Counted from the stretch's first letter, positions 24,704-35,481 are shown. The stretch: 64,000 nucleotides of DNA from Oryzomonas sp. (GCA_031292255.1 JARLHN010000033.1:62001-126000), one strand, 5' to 3'. Program-made: numbers and translations. Notes: generated by a model not told the origin, from the sequence alone.

Positions 24704-25930
24704 TCACCTCGTCAGCCCGTCATCTGCAGACGGGCGCTGCTGCAGCCATTCCAGCAGTTTTTCAGCTATCTTTCCGGGGACGTCCCGGTGCGGTACCAGC
24801 ATATCCAGCAGGTGCCGTTGATGCGCCGATATTCCGCCGGGAGTTGCCAGTGCGGCGGCCAGTGCCTTGGCCAGCGCATCCGGCGTGGCCTCGGGCCCCA
24901 GGAATTCGGGGAAAATCGAATTCTCTCGTTTTTTGATACCCAACAGGATATTGGGCAGGCCAACCGGCCCAAGGTACCGTGTGACAAGACGGAAGGTCAA
25001 TTCGGTCAACAAGCCGGTCTTATAAAAAATAACCGGGGTAGATCCCAGCAGCACCGCCTCAAGCGTTGACGTGCCCGATTTGATCAACCCGGCGCGGGAA
25101 GCCCGCAGACATGCATGGGAATTGCCCTCTACAATCCTGTAGATAACCCGGCTGCTATCCTGCAAGCGGCTGCGTACCGCCTCTGCCTGTACACCGGGCG
25201 GCGCGGGAATCAGCGCCAACAGTTTTGTCCCGTTCATTTCGGCACACCGCTCAAGGGTGTCCCCAATAACCGGGAGGTTGTGCTTGAGTTCGCCGTCCCG
25301 GCTGCCCGGCAGGACGGCCACAGGTGTCCAGCCGTCTGCAACGTGCTTTGTGCATCCAAGCAGTGCCAGGGCATCGGTTGGCGTCATATCAAAGGGCAGT
25401 CCGGCAATCAGCGGATTTCCCTCATAGACGACCGGAACCCCGCGCTTCTGATAAAAGTCCTTTTCAAAGGGAAAAACGACCAGCACACCGTCATAAAGTC
25501 TTTGTATCTTTTTGATGCGCCCTTCTCGCCAGACCCAGAGCTTGGGGGGGATGGCACATATTTTCAGGGCATGGCGCAGTGGATTGTCCTTTATGCGCGG
25601 CTGGAGTTTTTCCATCATCTCCAGATGGAAGTTCGGATAGTCGAAGGTAATGAAGATATCCGGTTGGAATTCCAACGCAAAGTCGATCAGGCGGTAGCCG
25701 ACCTTCCTGATGTAGCGATAGGAGCTCAGCAGTTCACCAACGCCCATGGCGCGGAGATTTTCGGCTGGTTCCATGCAACGGAAGCCGGGAAGTGAGCGGA
25801 CTTTGGGGCCGCCGATACCGGCAATCTCAACAGGGGTGCCCGCGGCAATCAGGCGCCCGTGCAGCGCACGGATACAGCTTTCAGCCTGGAGATCGGACGA
25901 TATTTCCGCCGCCGACACAAGGATCTTCAT
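24704..25930 (-). CDS. lpxB: Lipid-A-disaccharide synthase, divergent
   Basis: A 408-residue GT19 family protein. LpxB condenses UDP-diacylglucosamine with lipid X. Family blocks are clear: a GIGGPKVRSLPGF glycine loop, FITFDYPNFHL with the catalytic aspartate, IPPKLWVWREGRIKKI, and VVFPFEKDFY. There are differences from typical LpxB: the GEASGD block is AEISSD and the GHPL block is GNPL. These suggest a divergent branch or a second, specialised copy. It overlaps lpxA by four bases. No lpxD, fabZ or lpxI is nearby, unlike the common lipid A operon. Confidence 0.82.
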   Translation of the reverse strand: MKILVSAAEISSDLQAESCIRALHGRLIAAGTPVEIAGIGGPKVRSLPGFRCMEPAENLRAMGVGELLSSYRYIRKVGYRLIDFALEFQPDIFITFDYPNFHLEMMEKLQPRIKDNPLRHALKICAIPPKLWVWREGRIKKIQRLYDGVLVVFPFEKDFYQKRGVPVVYEGNPLIAGLPFDMTPTDALALLGCTKHVADGWTPVAVLPGSRDGELKHNLPVIGDTLERCAEMNGTKLLALIPAPPGVQAEAVRSRLQDSSRVIYRIVEGNSHACLRASRAGLIKSGTSTLEAVLLGSTPVIFYKTGLLTELTFRLVTRYLGPVGLPNILLGIKKRENSIFPEFLGPEATPDALAKALAAALATPGGISAHQRHLLDMLVPHRDVPGKIAEKLLEWLQQRPSADDGLTR

Positions 25931-26706
25931 CGAATGCAGCCGCCTTCACTGGCACTGATGAACTTCACGAATTCCATCACCTCCGGTATATCTCCCAGCC
26001 GGCTCACTATCTCAGGCAAACATTTATCCTTGTGTCTCTCCTTGTCCGACCAGAGCTTGACCGCCTCAATGAGTGCAAAGATCGTTTCGTTGGCGAATCC
26101 CCTTCTGCGAAGGCCGGTTATGTTCACCCCCTTGATTGTACAGGGGCGGGAACCGACAGCAATGGTATAGGGAGGAATGTCGCGGTCCACCGATGCCATG
26201 CCGGCCACGTACGCATGCTTGCCGATCCTGACGAACTGCGCCACCCCTGCCAGACCCCCGACCGTGGCATAATCCTGAACTTCAACATGACCGGCCAAGG
26301 GCACACCGTTGGCAATGACACAATTGCTGCCGACCTTGGCGTCATGTCCCATGTGGGCATAGGCCATGAGCAGGTTGTTGTCTCCCAGCATGGTTATGCC
26401 GCCGCCCTGCACGGTACCCAGGTTCAGGGTTACCCCTTCACGGATCGTATTGTCGTTGCCGACACACAGTTGGGTCGGTTCCCCCTTGTATTTAAGGTCC
26501 TGGGGGACGAAGCCGATTACAGATGCAGGGAAGAAGGTATTGCGCTCGCCAATGGTGGTTCTTCCGTCCATGGCAACGTGGCTTATCAGCCGTGTGCCGC
26601 TGCCGATGGTTACCTCCGGTCCGATGGTGCAGAACGGGCCGACAACGACATCATCGGCCAGACGGGCCTGTTCATGGACAACGGAAAGCGGGTGAATATC
26701 AGGCAT
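25927..26706 (-). CDS. lpxA: UDP-N-acetylglucosamine O-acyltransferase
   Basis: A 259-residue left-handed beta-helix enzyme built on hexapeptide repeats (VVVGPFCTIGPEVTIGSG and others). The catalytic histidine lies in LMAYAHMGHDAKVG (about residue 121), and the PQDLKYKGEPTQL and NTIREGVTLNLGTVQGGG blocks are typical of LpxA. It catalyses the first step of lipid A synthesis. The C-terminal domain has the LRRRGF stretch. It precedes lpxB, overlapping ATGA. Confidence 0.88.
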   Translation of the reverse strand: MPDIHPLSVVHEQARLADDVVVGPFCTIGPEVTIGSGTRLISHVAMDGRTTIGERNTFFPASVIGFVPQDLKYKGEPTQLCVGNDNTIREGVTLNLGTVQGGGITMLGDNNLLMAYAHMGHDAKVGSNCVIANGVPLAGHVEVQDYATVGGLAGVAQFVRIGKHAYVAGMASVDRDIPPYTIAVGSRPCTIKGVNITGLRRRGFANETIFALIEAVKLWSDKERHKDKCLPEIVSRLGDIPEVMEFVKFISASEGGCIR

Positions 26707-26811
26707 AGGTGTTACTCCCGGGTACTAAGTAGTTTCTCATACGGGGTTTCCGCATGGAAACCGCCTCAGTTGTATATTATCTGAAACGGGTTGCGGTTTG
26801 ATTGGCAGCCG

Positions 26812-27756
26812 TTATTTCCAGCGTCTTGTGTTCCACGCAGGGTCAAGCACCCAGCGCTTGTTGTACCAGAAGTACTGTTCGGGATGCTGCCGGATTTCCT
26901 TGTCAAATACCGTCATGAGCTGCTGCATCATCCGTTGCGTATCCGCGTCCTTATCCAGGTGCTGGTCAGGGTAGATCGGATCGAACAGTTTGCAATCATG
27001 CCGATTCCAGCCATGCCGGAACAAAACGATCGGATAGATGGGGCGGCCTGTCTTGCGTGCAAAGAAGGCCGCGCCGACGCCGAGATTCGCTTTGCCTCCG
27101 AGAAACTCCACTTTCGGGGATTCGGTGCGCGAATGGTTGTCGGGCAGAATCAATAATACCTTTCCCTGCTTGGTGCTTTGTATCACCCGCTTTAGGGCGC
27201 TCGAGTCGTTATAGATGATTTCAACCCCAACATGTCGGCGCAGTTGGTTGAGAAGCGCATCGGTCAGGAGGTTTTTCTGACGTTTCACGATGACCACGCA
27301 GGGAATCCCGGACAAGGCAAGAACGGCGCTTCCCAGTTCCCAACTCCCCGTATGAGGAACGGCGAGGATGAAAGGGCCATTATGCCGATAGAATTTCAGC
27401 ACCTCTTCGCCGGCCGAATAGAGCGGCTGATGCATGATTTTTCGGAGCGTAAATTGCCGGAGCCTGAACATCTCCACGATATTGAAAACCGAATTTCGCA
27501 GAGAAAGCCAGGCAATGTTTTTGCGTTGTTGTGGTGAATAGCGGTCGCCGAAAACGGCTTCGATCCGCCCTATGGACTTGGTGACGCGGAATCTGAACAC
27601 ATGGAATAGAACAAAGGCAATGGAACATCCCAGACACAATGCCGCCCTTAGCGGTATCATATTTAGAAGCCGCATCAGCGCAACGGTCGAATAATACTCT
27701 AAAATGTGTTTTGGCCTGTGATATGGGAACTTGATGTTGTTTTGTAGGAACGTCAT
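26812..27756 (-). CDS. LpxL/HtrB-like lipid A acyltransferase
   Basis: A 314-residue member of the lysophospholipid-type acyltransferases that add secondary acyl chains to lipid A. The catalytic H-x4-E motif lies in AVPHTGSWELG, and LLILPDNHSRTESPKVEFLGG gives the second block. One N-terminal membrane helix is present. The frame runs 101 codons further upstream, but that stretch is AT-rich, shows no homology and contains a promoter. I therefore start at ATG 27756, with AGAAGG five bases upstream. It is the first gene of the eleven-gene envelope operon. Confidence 0.82.
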   Translation of the reverse strand: MTFLQNNIKFPYHRPKHILEYYSTVALMRLLNMIPLRAALCLGCSIAFVLFHVFRFRVTKSIGRIEAVFGDRYSPQQRKNIAWLSLRNSVFNIVEMFRLRQFTLRKIMHQPLYSAGEEVLKFYRHNGPFILAVPHTGSWELGSAVLALSGIPCVVIVKRQKNLLTDALLNQLRRHVGVEIIYNDSSALKRVIQSTKQGKVLLILPDNHSRTESPKVEFLGGKANLGVGAAFFARKTGRPIYPIVLFRHGWNRHDCKLFDPIYPDQHLDKDADTQRMMQQLMTVFDKEIRQHPEQYFWYNKRWVLDPAWNTRRWK

Positions 27757-27850
27757 TTTCCTTCTATATTGCCAACGTTCTTCACGTGGCAACTTCTGTG
27801 TAATATTGACATTTTTTAATCTGTAGCGCTCCTCCCGTTCAAATTGATAA

Positions 27851-27879
27851 TTATTATCCTCAACATTATAATTTTGCAA
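27851..27879 (-). promoter_or_regulatory. Sigma-70 promoter of the envelope operon
   Basis: On the minus strand TTGCAA (27879-27874), a 17-base spacer, then TAATAA (27856-27851), in an AT-rich stretch. It would give a leader of about 90 bases before the acyltransferase ATG at 27756. Its position inside the longer open frame supports the shorter start. Confidence 0.6.
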
Positions 27880-28031
27880 TAAAATACTTCTTCTCGATTG
27901 ATACATCAGAGGCCGGTTGCCACAAAAAACAGAGGAACCGTCTTTCCAGCGCATACTTCCGAATGTGCGGCATACATGCTTAAACATGGTGATCTCGGAA
28001 ATGGTGGTGACAGGAGGTTGCTCATCCCCCC

Positions 28032-28169
28032 ATGCCGGTGCAAAGCTTTGACAAGACAATCATGTCGCTGCTGGCCGAGAGGGGGTTCACACCGGGAAAA
28101 GTAACGTTAATTGTGCGGGAAGTGAAAAAATATATGGAAGCCGATGGCGGAGGTCACGGCATCGATTGA
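28032..28169 (+). CDS. Possible small protein (45 aa)
   Basis: A short frame starting MPVQSFDKTIMSLLAERG and continuing with VTLIVREVKKYMEADGG, a plausible coding composition with two amphipathic helices. AGGAGG occurs 13 bases upstream, rather far. No family recognised. It is followed directly by more decayed coding-like sequence on the same strand, so it may be the N-terminal scrap of a longer gene. Confidence 0.35.
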   Translation: MPVQSFDKTIMSLLAERGFTPGKVTLIVREVKKYMEADGGGHGID

Positions 28170-28435
28170 AAATTACAGCCGCTCCCCAAGGTATTGCTTG
28201 AAACAGTTGGCCAGAAGGAAATCACGGTGTGTGCCGATTGATGCCAGAAAACAGCTTGACCAGTCGCAGGGTGTCTCAAAAGGGCCTTTGCAGCTTTTGG
28301 TAAATGAAATTGAGCCGAAAGGGGATGGAGTGACAACGCTATTCATCATATATTACAGCGACTGGCTGAACAAGCACGTGAGGCCGGGGAGGTTATCGAT
28401 CTCCCGGCGGTAGAGCAGATTACATCACAATAAGA
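28170..28435 (+). pseudogene. Decayed, frameshifted coding sequence of unknown type
   Basis: Two neighbouring reading frames each look partly coding. One contains GPLQLLVNEIEPKGDGVTT, and another closes with NAIHHILQRLAEQAREAGE and then ITSQ and TAA near 28432. Stops in between mean neither can be read through, so this looks like one gene broken by a frameshift near 28340. The family is not recognised. Confidence 0.3.
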
Positions 28436-28444
28436 GGGGAATAA

Positions 28445-30133
28445 TCATTGGGCGATCCCACCGTCCAGACGAGTTCTCAATATTTTGGCAAGCTCGGTTG
28501 GTGACAGCGGTTTCAAGAGTAGTTGCATGCCCTCTTCAAGCAAGAGTTGATCGTGGATCAAATCATAAGGATATCCGCTGGTAAAGACTATTTTTATGTC
28601 CTCCCTGATATTCCGTATCTCACGAGCAGCTTCGCTTCCCTTTTTATTCGGCATCATGACATCAATAAGTACTAGGTCCACGTCATTCAACATGTTACGA
28701 AATATTTCGACTGCCTTCTGACCGTCTTCCGCAAGCAGAACCCTGTATCCCAGGCTTGTAAGAAACATAGACAGATATTCCCTGATTGCCGCATCGTCAT
28801 CTACCACCAGAATGGTTTCATGTCCTCGCTGCAGCGAGGGGTGGTGAACTCCCCCATTTTGCAGAGATACCTTCCCTTCTATGAACGGCAAGAGTATTCT
28901 GAAAGTGGTCCCCTGACCAGGCTCGCTGTATACGCTGATGTGTCCTTTGTGCTGTTGAATAATCCCGTAAATGATCGAAAGGCCAAGCCCGGTTCCCTTG
29001 TCGATCTCCTTGGTGGTGAAAAAGGGATCGAAGATCTGCTGCCGGGTCTCCTCGTCCATTCCGACTCCTGTATCGGCAACGGTGAGGATTGCATTGCGGC
29101 CCAGCGTTCCATAACCGTGCATTTGTATGAATACGTTGTCAATTTCGATGATGTCAGTACCAATAGAGAGAATACCGCCGTCCGGCATGGCATCACGTGC
29201 ATTTGTAGCCAGGTTCATCAAAACCTGTTCAATTTGCCCGCCATCGGCAAATATTGGCAACATTTCCTCTCTTAGCGCGATTATAAGTTTTATATCTTCA
29301 CCAATGATCCTGCGGAGAAATATTTCAACATTTCTGATGCGGTCGTTTAGGTTGAGTTGAGATAGCTTCATCTCCTGCTTCCTGCAAAAAGTCAGCAGGC
29401 TGCGGGTAAGATCTTTAGCTCGTTCCGCGGCTGCAAGGATATGATCCAACCTGTCCCGCTGAGGATCATTGGCGGGCATTGTCATCTGCATCATGGAGCC
29501 AAAACCGGAAATGACGGTCAGAATATTGTTGAAATCATGGGCTATTCCGGCGGAAAAACGTCCGAGGGCCTCCAACTTCTGAACTTGTCGCAGTTGCTCC
29601 TCAAGTCGCTTCTGTTCAAGTAAAGTTTGTTGAAGCTCCTGGTTTGTTCGTTCCAGATCGACCATTTTCTTTTCAAGTTTGCGAAACAGCGCCTCATTAT
29701 ACTCCTTGAGCACTTTTCCCTCGTATTCCGGCAGATCAGCGGAATCGCTCAACGTATCGCTGCTGGAAGCGTCCAATACCTCCCGAATGATGCCTAGCAG
29801 TGTTTCAGGTTCTTGGGGCTTGATGACAAAACGGTCTGCTCCCAGATTCAGTGCCAATGCCTCATCTTTCTTATCGGTAAATGTCGCGGTATAAAATATG
29901 AATGGAATATGTTTGAGTCCTTCATCTGCTAGCCACTCCCGACAGAGCGCATAGCCGTCCATAACGGGCATGAGAATATCCGATACAATCAGGTCCGGCG
30001 GGTTTTCACGAGCAGATTCAAGAGCTTCAGCGCCATTCTGGGCTGATCGCATCTCATACCCGTTTCCCTTTAGGAGTACTTCAAGGAAATAGAGGTTTTC
30101 GGCAATGTCATCCACAACCAGAATACTTTGCAT
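28445..30133 (-). CDS. Hybrid histidine kinase, REC-HisKA-HATPase-REC
   Basis: A 562-residue cytoplasmic signalling protein. Residues 1-120 are a receiver ([16 protein letters not shown], with the phosphoacceptor in [16 protein letters not shown]). A coiled coil runs about 150-195. The kinase has [20 protein letters not shown] (H-box histidine) and an ATPase domain with [18 protein letters not shown] and [12 protein letters not shown] second receiver ([30 protein letters not shown]) ends the protein. ATG 30133 is chosen because the receiver starts there and AGGAAA is upstream. It is the last gene of a four-gene signalling operon. Confidence 0.92.
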   Translation of the reverse strand: MQSILVVDDIAENLYFLEVLLKGNGYEMRSAQNGAEALESARENPPDLIVSDILMPVMDGYALCREWLADEGLKHIPFIFYTATFTDKKDEALALNLGADRFVIKPQEPETLLGIIREVLDASSSDTLSDSADLPEYEGKVLKEYNEALFRKLEKKMVDLERTNQELQQTLLEQKRLEEQLRQVQKLEALGRFSAGIAHDFNNILTVISGFGSMMQMTMPANDPQRDRLDHILAAAERAKDLTRSLLTFCRKQEMKLSQLNLNDRIRNVEIFLRRIIGEDIKLIIALREEMLPIFADGGQIEQVLMNLATNARDAMPDGGILSIGTDIIEIDNVFIQMHGYGTLGRNAILTVADTGVGMDEETRQQIFDPFFTTKEIDKGTGLGLSIIYGIIQQHKGHISVYSEPGQGTTFRILLPFIEGKVSLQNGGVHHPSLQRGHETILVVDDDAAIREYLSMFLTSLGYRVLLAEDGQKAVEIFRNMLNDVDLVLIDVMMPNKKGSEAAREIRNIREDIKIVFTSGYPYDLIHDQLLLEEGMQLLLKPLSPTELAKILRTRLDGGIAQ

Positions 30134-30144
30134 AATTTGTTTCC

Positions 30145-30522
30145 TCACTCTTCCTGTTTCGTCAGGCTCTGTTCTACCTGCTGAATGAAGGTGTCCGGGT
30201 TGATCGGTTTTTCGATATATCCGCTGCACCCGGCCTCAAGAGCTTTGTCACGATCTCCTGCCATGGCATATGAGGTAACCGCAACAATTGGAACAGTTGC
30301 CAGATTCGGGTTTGTACGAAGATGTCGGGCAACTGCATAGCCATCCATACGAGGCAGCTGAATATCCAGCAGGATCAGATCTGGCAGTATCCTGGCTGCC
30401 ATGTCAATTCCTTCTTGTCCGTCGGTAGCGGCACAGACCTCGTAGCCATGTTTTTCAAGAATAAATGTCACCAGATACAGGTTCTGTTCATTATCCTCTA
30501 TATACAGAATCTTTGCTTTCAT
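30145..30522 (-). CDS. Single-domain response regulator (DivK-like)
   Basis: A 125-residue protein that is only a receiver domain. [18 protein letters not shown] gives the acidic pair, [17 protein letters not shown] the phosphoacceptor aspartate, and [22 protein letters not shown] the conserved Thr/Ser and Lys. No output domain is attached, so it should relay phosphate or act by protein contact. Its start overlaps the upstream kinase stop (ATGA), and it is followed 12 bases later by the hybrid kinase. Confidence 0.93.
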   Translation of the reverse strand: MKAKILYIEDNEQNLYLVTFILEKHGYEVCAATDGQEGIDMAARILPDLILLDIQLPRMDGYAVARHLRTNPNLATVPIVAVTSYAMAGDRDKALEAGCSGYIEKPINPDTFIQQVEQSLTKQEE

Positions 30523-32285
30523 GCCGGATTCCTTTCTAGCGGAAGTGTAAAGCCAAATATGCTGCCTCTTCCGGGACTGCTTTCAATGTGCATGGTTCCA
30601 CCCATCAATTCTACAAGTCGTTTGCAGATTGAGAGCCCCAAGCCGGTCCCTTCATATTTTCGATTTAAACCTGTGTCAATTTGGTGAAACGGTTTGAATA
30701 ACATTTCCAGATCTTCATTTTTGATGCCGATACCTGTGTCGGTGACGGAGAACATATAACTATTATTATCAAGCTTACAGCAAACTGAAATGCTGCCATA
30801 TTCCGTGAACTTTACCGCGTTACTCAGCAGGTTGAACAGAATCTGTTCCACTCGCCTAACGTCACCGCAAATCTCTCCGGCACCCTCGGCAACATCTACG
30901 TTCAGCACGAGACCTTTCTTTTCCGCAAGGGGGCGTATGCTTTGGATAATCTTGATAATCGACTCTTCTATATTGAATGGTTCATGAATCACTTTTAGCT
31001 GTCCTGCCTCAATTTTGGATATATCCAGAACATCACTGATCAATGAAAGCAGGTGATGGGCACTTTTTCGCACCATGGTCAGCTGTTTTTCCTGTTCATC
31101 GTTTATCGGACCGCCAAGTCTTTGCAGCAGGATACCGGTAAATCCGATTATGGAGTTGAGTGGAGTGCGCAGTTCATGAGACATGGTGGCGAGAAAGGCC
31201 GATTTGACCTGGTCGGCAGCCTCGGCCCGTTCCTTCGCAATGGCAAGTTCTCCCAGCGCCTGAAGCAGCATTTGCTCGGTTTTGGTATGTTCGTCAATCT
31301 CTCCCTGCAAACGTTCATTGGTTTCCTGTAGTTCAACAGTCCGCATATTGACAAGATTTTCGAGATTGTCCTGATGTTCGCGCAATCTATCTTCAGCAAG
31401 TTTGCGAGCATTAATAAGTGTCGAGACAATGAGTGTTGATGCCGATGCCACACCAAGATAGGACTGAAGAAAAAGCAGTGAGTTATTAAGCATTGTACTG
31501 ACAAATGGGCCAAACCCCTTGATCGTCCAGAAGATAAAGGTGACCATGACCAGTGCGACCGTGACAGCTGATTCAAATTGCCCGAAACGGAAAGCGGTCC
31601 AGAACAAAGCAGGAAAAATCAGGTATTCCAAGGGGAAATTCAATCGGAAAACGATTACTTCAACAAGCACAAACAGAGCCACCAGTATGGCGGCTTCAAC
31701 TGTCCTTCTCTTGTTCCGATAGAGAGTGCCGCGCTTTTCCCATGTGAGAAACAACGGGGAAAAGATGAGGACGCCAACCGCATCACCCAGCCACCAAGTC
31801 AGCCACATTGGTGTGTATTGCGACCAGACCGTGGTGTACATACAGAAACCAGCGGTTCCGATCGTTGCGCTGATCAAAGGGCTGACAAGCGCCCCCAGCA
31901 GAATAAAACGGATGGTATTCAGGGTATTATCGAATGGATGCTTGCTTGAAATGAAGCGATGAATAAGATATGCGCCGATAACTGCTTCCAAGGTATTTCC
32001 GGTCGCAGTGCCAAGCGACAGCAGCATGATAGGTTCCGATGGAAAATTACCGGTTGCCAGTACCATGATGTTCGCGAAAAATGCTCCAAGAAAAATGCCC
32101 GGCCAGATGTGCAAACCCACAACAAGGCATGCGGCCAGGGCAATTCCTGTTGGCGCCCATACGGCAGTGGCATTCGTGTGTGCAAGCGCCAACAAAAACC
32201 CGAGTTTTGCTGTTAATAGGTATGTAATAGCAACGGCAAGATTCTGCACCAATCTCACGCGGAAGCTCCGAGACATAGTCTTCAT
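30519..32285 (-). CDS. MASE1-domain sensor histidine kinase
   Basis: A 588-residue membrane kinase. The first about 290 residues are a MASE1-type sensor with eight or so helices ([34 protein letters not shown]). After a coiled coil comes HisKA with [19 protein letters not shown], then the ATPase domain ([38 protein letters not shown]). The kinase half is nearly the same as that of the next gene upstream, so the two differ mostly in their sensors. MASE1 ligands are unknown. Overlaps both neighbours by four bases. Confidence 0.9.
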   Translation of the reverse strand: MKTMSRSFRVRLVQNLAVAITYLLTAKLGFLLALAHTNATAVWAPTGIALAACLVVGLHIWPGIFLGAFFANIMVLATGNFPSEPIMLLSLGTATGNTLEAVIGAYLIHRFISSKHPFDNTLNTIRFILLGALVSPLISATIGTAGFCMYTTVWSQYTPMWLTWWLGDAVGVLIFSPLFLTWEKRGTLYRNKRRTVEAAILVALFVLVEVIVFRLNFPLEYLIFPALFWTAFRFGQFESAVTVALVMVTFIFWTIKGFGPFVSTMLNNSLLFLQSYLGVASASTLIVSTLINARKLAEDRLREHQDNLENLVNMRTVELQETNERLQGEIDEHTKTEQMLLQALGELAIAKERAEAADQVKSAFLATMSHELRTPLNSIIGFTGILLQRLGGPINDEQEKQLTMVRKSAHHLLSLISDVLDISKIEAGQLKVIHEPFNIEESIIKIIQSIRPLAEKKGLVLNVDVAEGAGEICGDVRRVEQILFNLLSNAVKFTEYGSISVCCKLDNNSYMFSVTDTGIGIKNEDLEMLFKPFHQIDTGLNRKYEGTGLGLSICKRLVELMGGTMHIESSPGRGSIFGFTLPLERNPA

Positions 32286-34018
32286 ACAGAATCTATTACG
32301 TTCGGAAGAGTGAAAGTGAATGTGCTTCCCTTTCCGGGACTGCTATCCACCTGCAAGGTTCCATCCATCAACTCCACAAGCTTTTTGCTGATGGAAAGGC
32401 CAAGTCCAGTTCCCTCGTAATTGCGGCTCAGGCCGGTGTCAATCTGATGAAACGGCTCGAATAACCCTCCAATATCCTTGCCATTGATGCCGATGCCCGA
32501 GTCGGTGACGCTTGTCACGTAGTTCCCGGCATTACGTTGGCATTTAACCCTGACGCCTCCCTTCTGGGTGAATTTTACCGCATTGCTTAGCAGGTTAAGC
32601 AGTATCTGCTCCACCCGGCGAACATCACCAGTAAACTCTTCCACATCATCGGCAACCTCAACGGAAAGAAAAAGACCTTTATTCTCCGCAAGAGGACGCA
32701 CACTCTGAACGACCTTGAAAATAGAGTCCTTAAGGTTGAATGATTCAAAAAACACCGATAACTGTCCCGATTCGATCTTGGAAATGTCCAAAATATCGCT
32801 GATCAAGGAAAGCAAATGGTTGGCGCTGTTTTTTACCATCTTGAGCTGTTTGGCCTGCTCTTCATTAATTGCTCCTCCCAGCCCTTGGAGGAGAATACCA
32901 GTAAAACCGATAATTGAATTTAGCGGTGTACGCAACTCATGGGACATTGTGGCCAGAAATGCCGATTTCATTCTATCCGCCGCCTCGGCGTGTTCCTTTG
33001 CCACGGCAAGATTTTCAAGTGCAACTTGTAATTTAGAGTTCGTCACCTGCAGTGCCTGTGTACGTTCGTCGATGCGCTGCTCCATCTCCTGATTAATCAG
33101 TTTCAGTTCTCCGGTACGCGCATTGACCTGGTATTTTAAAATTAAACCTCCTGCCAGACTCATGACCAGAGCAACACCTAGACCCAAACCAAGCATTTGC
33201 AGCCATAACGGCAGCTTGAACTGCACTTCCTCTGAAGTCCATCGTTTCATCGCGGCATAATAGACGGATTGAGGATTGATTTTCATCTCTGAAAGATGAC
33301 GGTCGATGATCTCAGGCAATTTCCCGGAAACATTCTTGCCTGCGGCAAAATAGAAGGGGGCCGGATCGAACATTACAGGTGTATCTTCAAGCCCGGACTT
33401 TCTTGCATACATCAACCCATAGAGCCGGTTGGTGAGTCCAGCATCGGCCTTCCCGGAGGCTATCATCGTGAATTCGGTTTTGTAATCAGGCACGGGGACC
33501 AGGATAATTTTCAGGCCAAAGCTATTGGTGAGCCTGGTGAATGTTTCGAGTTGGATCGTTTTATCCAGTGCGGCAACGCGTTTTCCGTTCAAATCCAATA
33601 TGGACTGGATTCTACTGCCCTTGCGGGCATATACCTGCGACCAGACGGTCAGAACCGGAATCTTGTGAAAGAGAAATATTTTTTCACGATCCGCCGTATA
33701 AGCAACATCCGGCATGAGATCGATCTCTCCTTTTGCCAGACGATCCAATCCCTCCGACCACGTACCGGATACATAGCGCAGCTTCCATCTTTCGCTTTTG
33801 GCTATGTGCTCAATGATATCGATAAAGATGCCGGAGGGTTTCCCGGTTTCGGAGGTAAAAACCTTGGGCGCGTTTTCATAGACGCCGACCGTCACGGTCC
33901 GGACTTCGGCACGTGCGGGTGGGACTTCAAAACACAGCAAAATCAATACGACAAACAGGGAAAGATTACGAAAGGGATACGCGGAAGCACTACGAATTAA
34001 GGAAATAAAAAAGCCCAT
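32282..34018 (-). CDS. Sensor histidine kinase with periplasmic solute-binding (SBP_bac_3) sensor
   Basis: A kinase of about 578 residues. After a signal/anchor segment there is a periplasmic SBP family 3 domain ([52 protein letters not shown]). A membrane helix follows near residue 290, then a coiled coil, HisKA with [19 protein letters not shown], and the ATPase domain ([18 protein letters not shown]). It should sense a small solute such as an amino acid or organic acid. The start is unsure: ATG 34018 opens a good signal-like segment, but ATG 34042 and further ones upstream are possible and none has a strong ribosome binding site. Confidence 0.88.
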   Translation of the reverse strand: MGFFISLIRSASAYPFRNLSLFVVLILLCFEVPPARAEVRTVTVGVYENAPKVFTSETGKPSGIFIDIIEHIAKSERWKLRYVSGTWSEGLDRLAKGEIDLMPDVAYTADREKIFLFHKIPVLTVWSQVYARKGSRIQSILDLNGKRVAALDKTIQLETFTRLTNSFGLKIILVPVPDYKTEFTMIASGKADAGLTNRLYGLMYARKSGLEDTPVMFDPAPFYFAAGKNVSGKLPEIIDRHLSEMKINPQSVYYAAMKRWTSEEVQFKLPLWLQMLGLGLGVALVMSLAGGLILKYQVNARTGELKLINQEMEQRIDERTQALQVTNSKLQVALENLAVAKEHAEAADRMKSAFLATMSHELRTPLNSIIGFTGILLQGLGGAINEEQAKQLKMVKNSANHLLSLISDILDISKIESGQLSVFFESFNLKDSIFKVVQSVRPLAENKGLFLSVEVADDVEEFTGDVRRVEQILLNLLSNAVKFTQKGGVRVKCQRNAGNYVTSVTDSGIGINGKDIGGLFEPFHQIDTGLSRNYEGTGLGLSISKKLVELMDGTLQVDSSPGKGSTFTFTLPNVIDSV

Positions 34019-34093
34019 TAAATGCGTAATATTGGGTGGCATACAAGCTTTTACCAAGCACGCGATCATAATGTATCCCATGGACAAGAACAA

Positions 34094-34811
34094 AGATGAT
34101 TACAGTAGCCCAAATTCAATTGAATATTTTGGAGTAGACTGCATTGCCGACTACCATAACAGTTCATCAGCGGGTACCATATAATTACCCTGTGACATCT
34201 TCTGCTTAGTCTGTCCAGACACTAAAGGCCTTGTGGGTGCATCACGAGGGCTTAGATTATGTGAATTTTATATACCATTTTATGTAGCTTTATAAAATTA
34301 TTATCTTGGAGTTGATAAAGACACAACGTCGCGGATGGACGCACTTAAAGAGAAATGATCTGATGTCACGATGAAAATTGAAAAGTTCAATTATCGTCTC
34401 AGGCAATTTTTGAAGAGATTAGATTATGATTTCGTTCTCGGAGAAACGTCTTAAGGCGCAACATATTGTTCGTTTGCCGCCAATGGTTTTTCTTTTCATA
34501 CCACATTCTGTACCGATCTTGAAGCAACTAATTGATTTTTCCGAAAACGCATAAAACAAGCCGGCATCATGTCGCGTGCTTGCTATCAGGCTTTTTAAAT
34601 TGTGCTGACAACCTCTGCAAATTTCTCCTTGAGTCCTTTCCGGTATCTTTCGACAAAAAGGCGGTGGTGAGGCCATCAACGGTGCCTGTCGCGGCGGGGT
34701 ATCAACTTCGTGCCGAACAAGCATCTGGCGCTCGCCGGTCAGAAGAAGGCGGGGATCTTCAACCATCCATGCTGACAACTCGATTAGTAGCAGCGGGCAA
34801 GTTTAGTAAGA
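34094..34811 (+). other. Gene-free stretch with a decayed reading frame
   Basis: About 700 bases between the kinase operon and the SatP terminator, rather AT-rich up to 34400. Opposite overlapping frames at 34419-34778 (minus) and 34532-34852 (plus) lack starts and family features. A third plus frame ends with NFVPNKHLALAGQKKAGIFN and then HPC and TGA near 34768, which reads like a real C-terminus but has a stop upstream. I take it as a relic of an unrecognised gene. Confidence 0.35.
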
Positions 34812-34850
34812 ACAAAGCCCTCTCATCAGCACTGCACGAGAGGGCTTTGT
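34812..34850 (-). terminator. Terminator of the propionate/acetate operon
   Basis: A perfect 13-bp stem (ACAAAGCCCTCTC and its complement) with a 13-base loop lies 23 bases past the satP stop. On the minus strand the second arm runs into TTTGTTCTT, a weak T-tract. Confidence 0.75.
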
Positions 34851-34872
34851 GATTCAACATTAAGAGCACTCT

Positions 34873-35481
34873 TTACCCCTGCTGGCGGAGCAGGCCAAGG
34901 GGAGCTACTGTCCTCCCGTAGACCTCGTTAAGAACCTGGGCCAGCCCGGCGTAAATGGCAGAAAATCCGCAGAAGATCCCTTCGTAACCGGCGATGATCT
35001 TGAGGGTGTGATTTCCGGTTGCATCAGCAGCCGCCAGGAGAAAAAACAGGATGGTCAATGAGCTAAAAACCACCTGCAATGCCCTGTTTAGTTTTAGCGT
35101 ACCAATGAAGAGAACTCCGGTAAAAATCCCCCACATTACAAGGTATGATGTCATCGCGAAATCGTCAGGCGCCTGGATGTATCCTGTTTTAGGGAGGATG
35201 ATCAGGGCCACTAGGGTCAGCCAGAAAAGGCCGTAGGAGGTAAATGCGGTCGCTCCGAATGTATTGTTTTTCTTCCATTCCATGATGCCGACAATGATCT
35301 GTCCGAGACCTCCGTAGAAAATACCCATGCTGAGTATCATGGCGTCAAGGGGAAATAGTCCGGCATTGTGCAGGTTAAGCAAGACAGTCGTCATGCCGAA
35401 GCCGAGCAGGCCGAGGGGCGCCGGATTTGCTGTCGTATCATTGATTGCGAATGCGGCATTGTCTTGTGCATTTATGGTCAT
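34873..35481 (-). CDS. satP: SatP/YaaH-type acetate/succinate transporter
   Basis: A membrane protein of about 202 residues with six helices. The family signature [23 protein letters not shown] lies near the N-terminus, followed by [20 protein letters not shown] and FTSYGLFWL. The family carries acetate and succinate with protons. ATG 35481 has GGGAG ten bases upstream; the frame opens 12 codons earlier. As the last gene of the operon it would bring in short-chain acids such as acetate or propionate for the enzymes encoded upstream. Confidence 0.9.
   Translation of the reverse strand: MTINAQDNAAFAINDTTANPAPLGLLGFGMTTVLLNLHNAGLFPLDAMILSMGIFYGGLGQIIVGIMEWKKNNTFGATAFTSYGLFWLTLVALIILPKTGYIQAPDDFAMTSYLVMWGIFTGVLFIGTLKLNRALQVVFSSLTILFFLLAAADATGNHTLKIIAGYEGIFCGFSAIYAGLAQVLNEVYGRTVAPLGLLRQQG

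Noticed and set aside
27757-28059. N-terminal extension of the LpxL-like acyltransferase frame
   Set aside because: AT-rich, not family-like, and it contains a good -35/-10 promoter pair, so it is better read as the leader region.
34419-34778. 119-codon minus-strand frame between satP and the kinase operon
   Set aside because: No start signal or family resemblance; it overlaps an equally weak plus-strand frame, and the stretch looks like decayed DNA.
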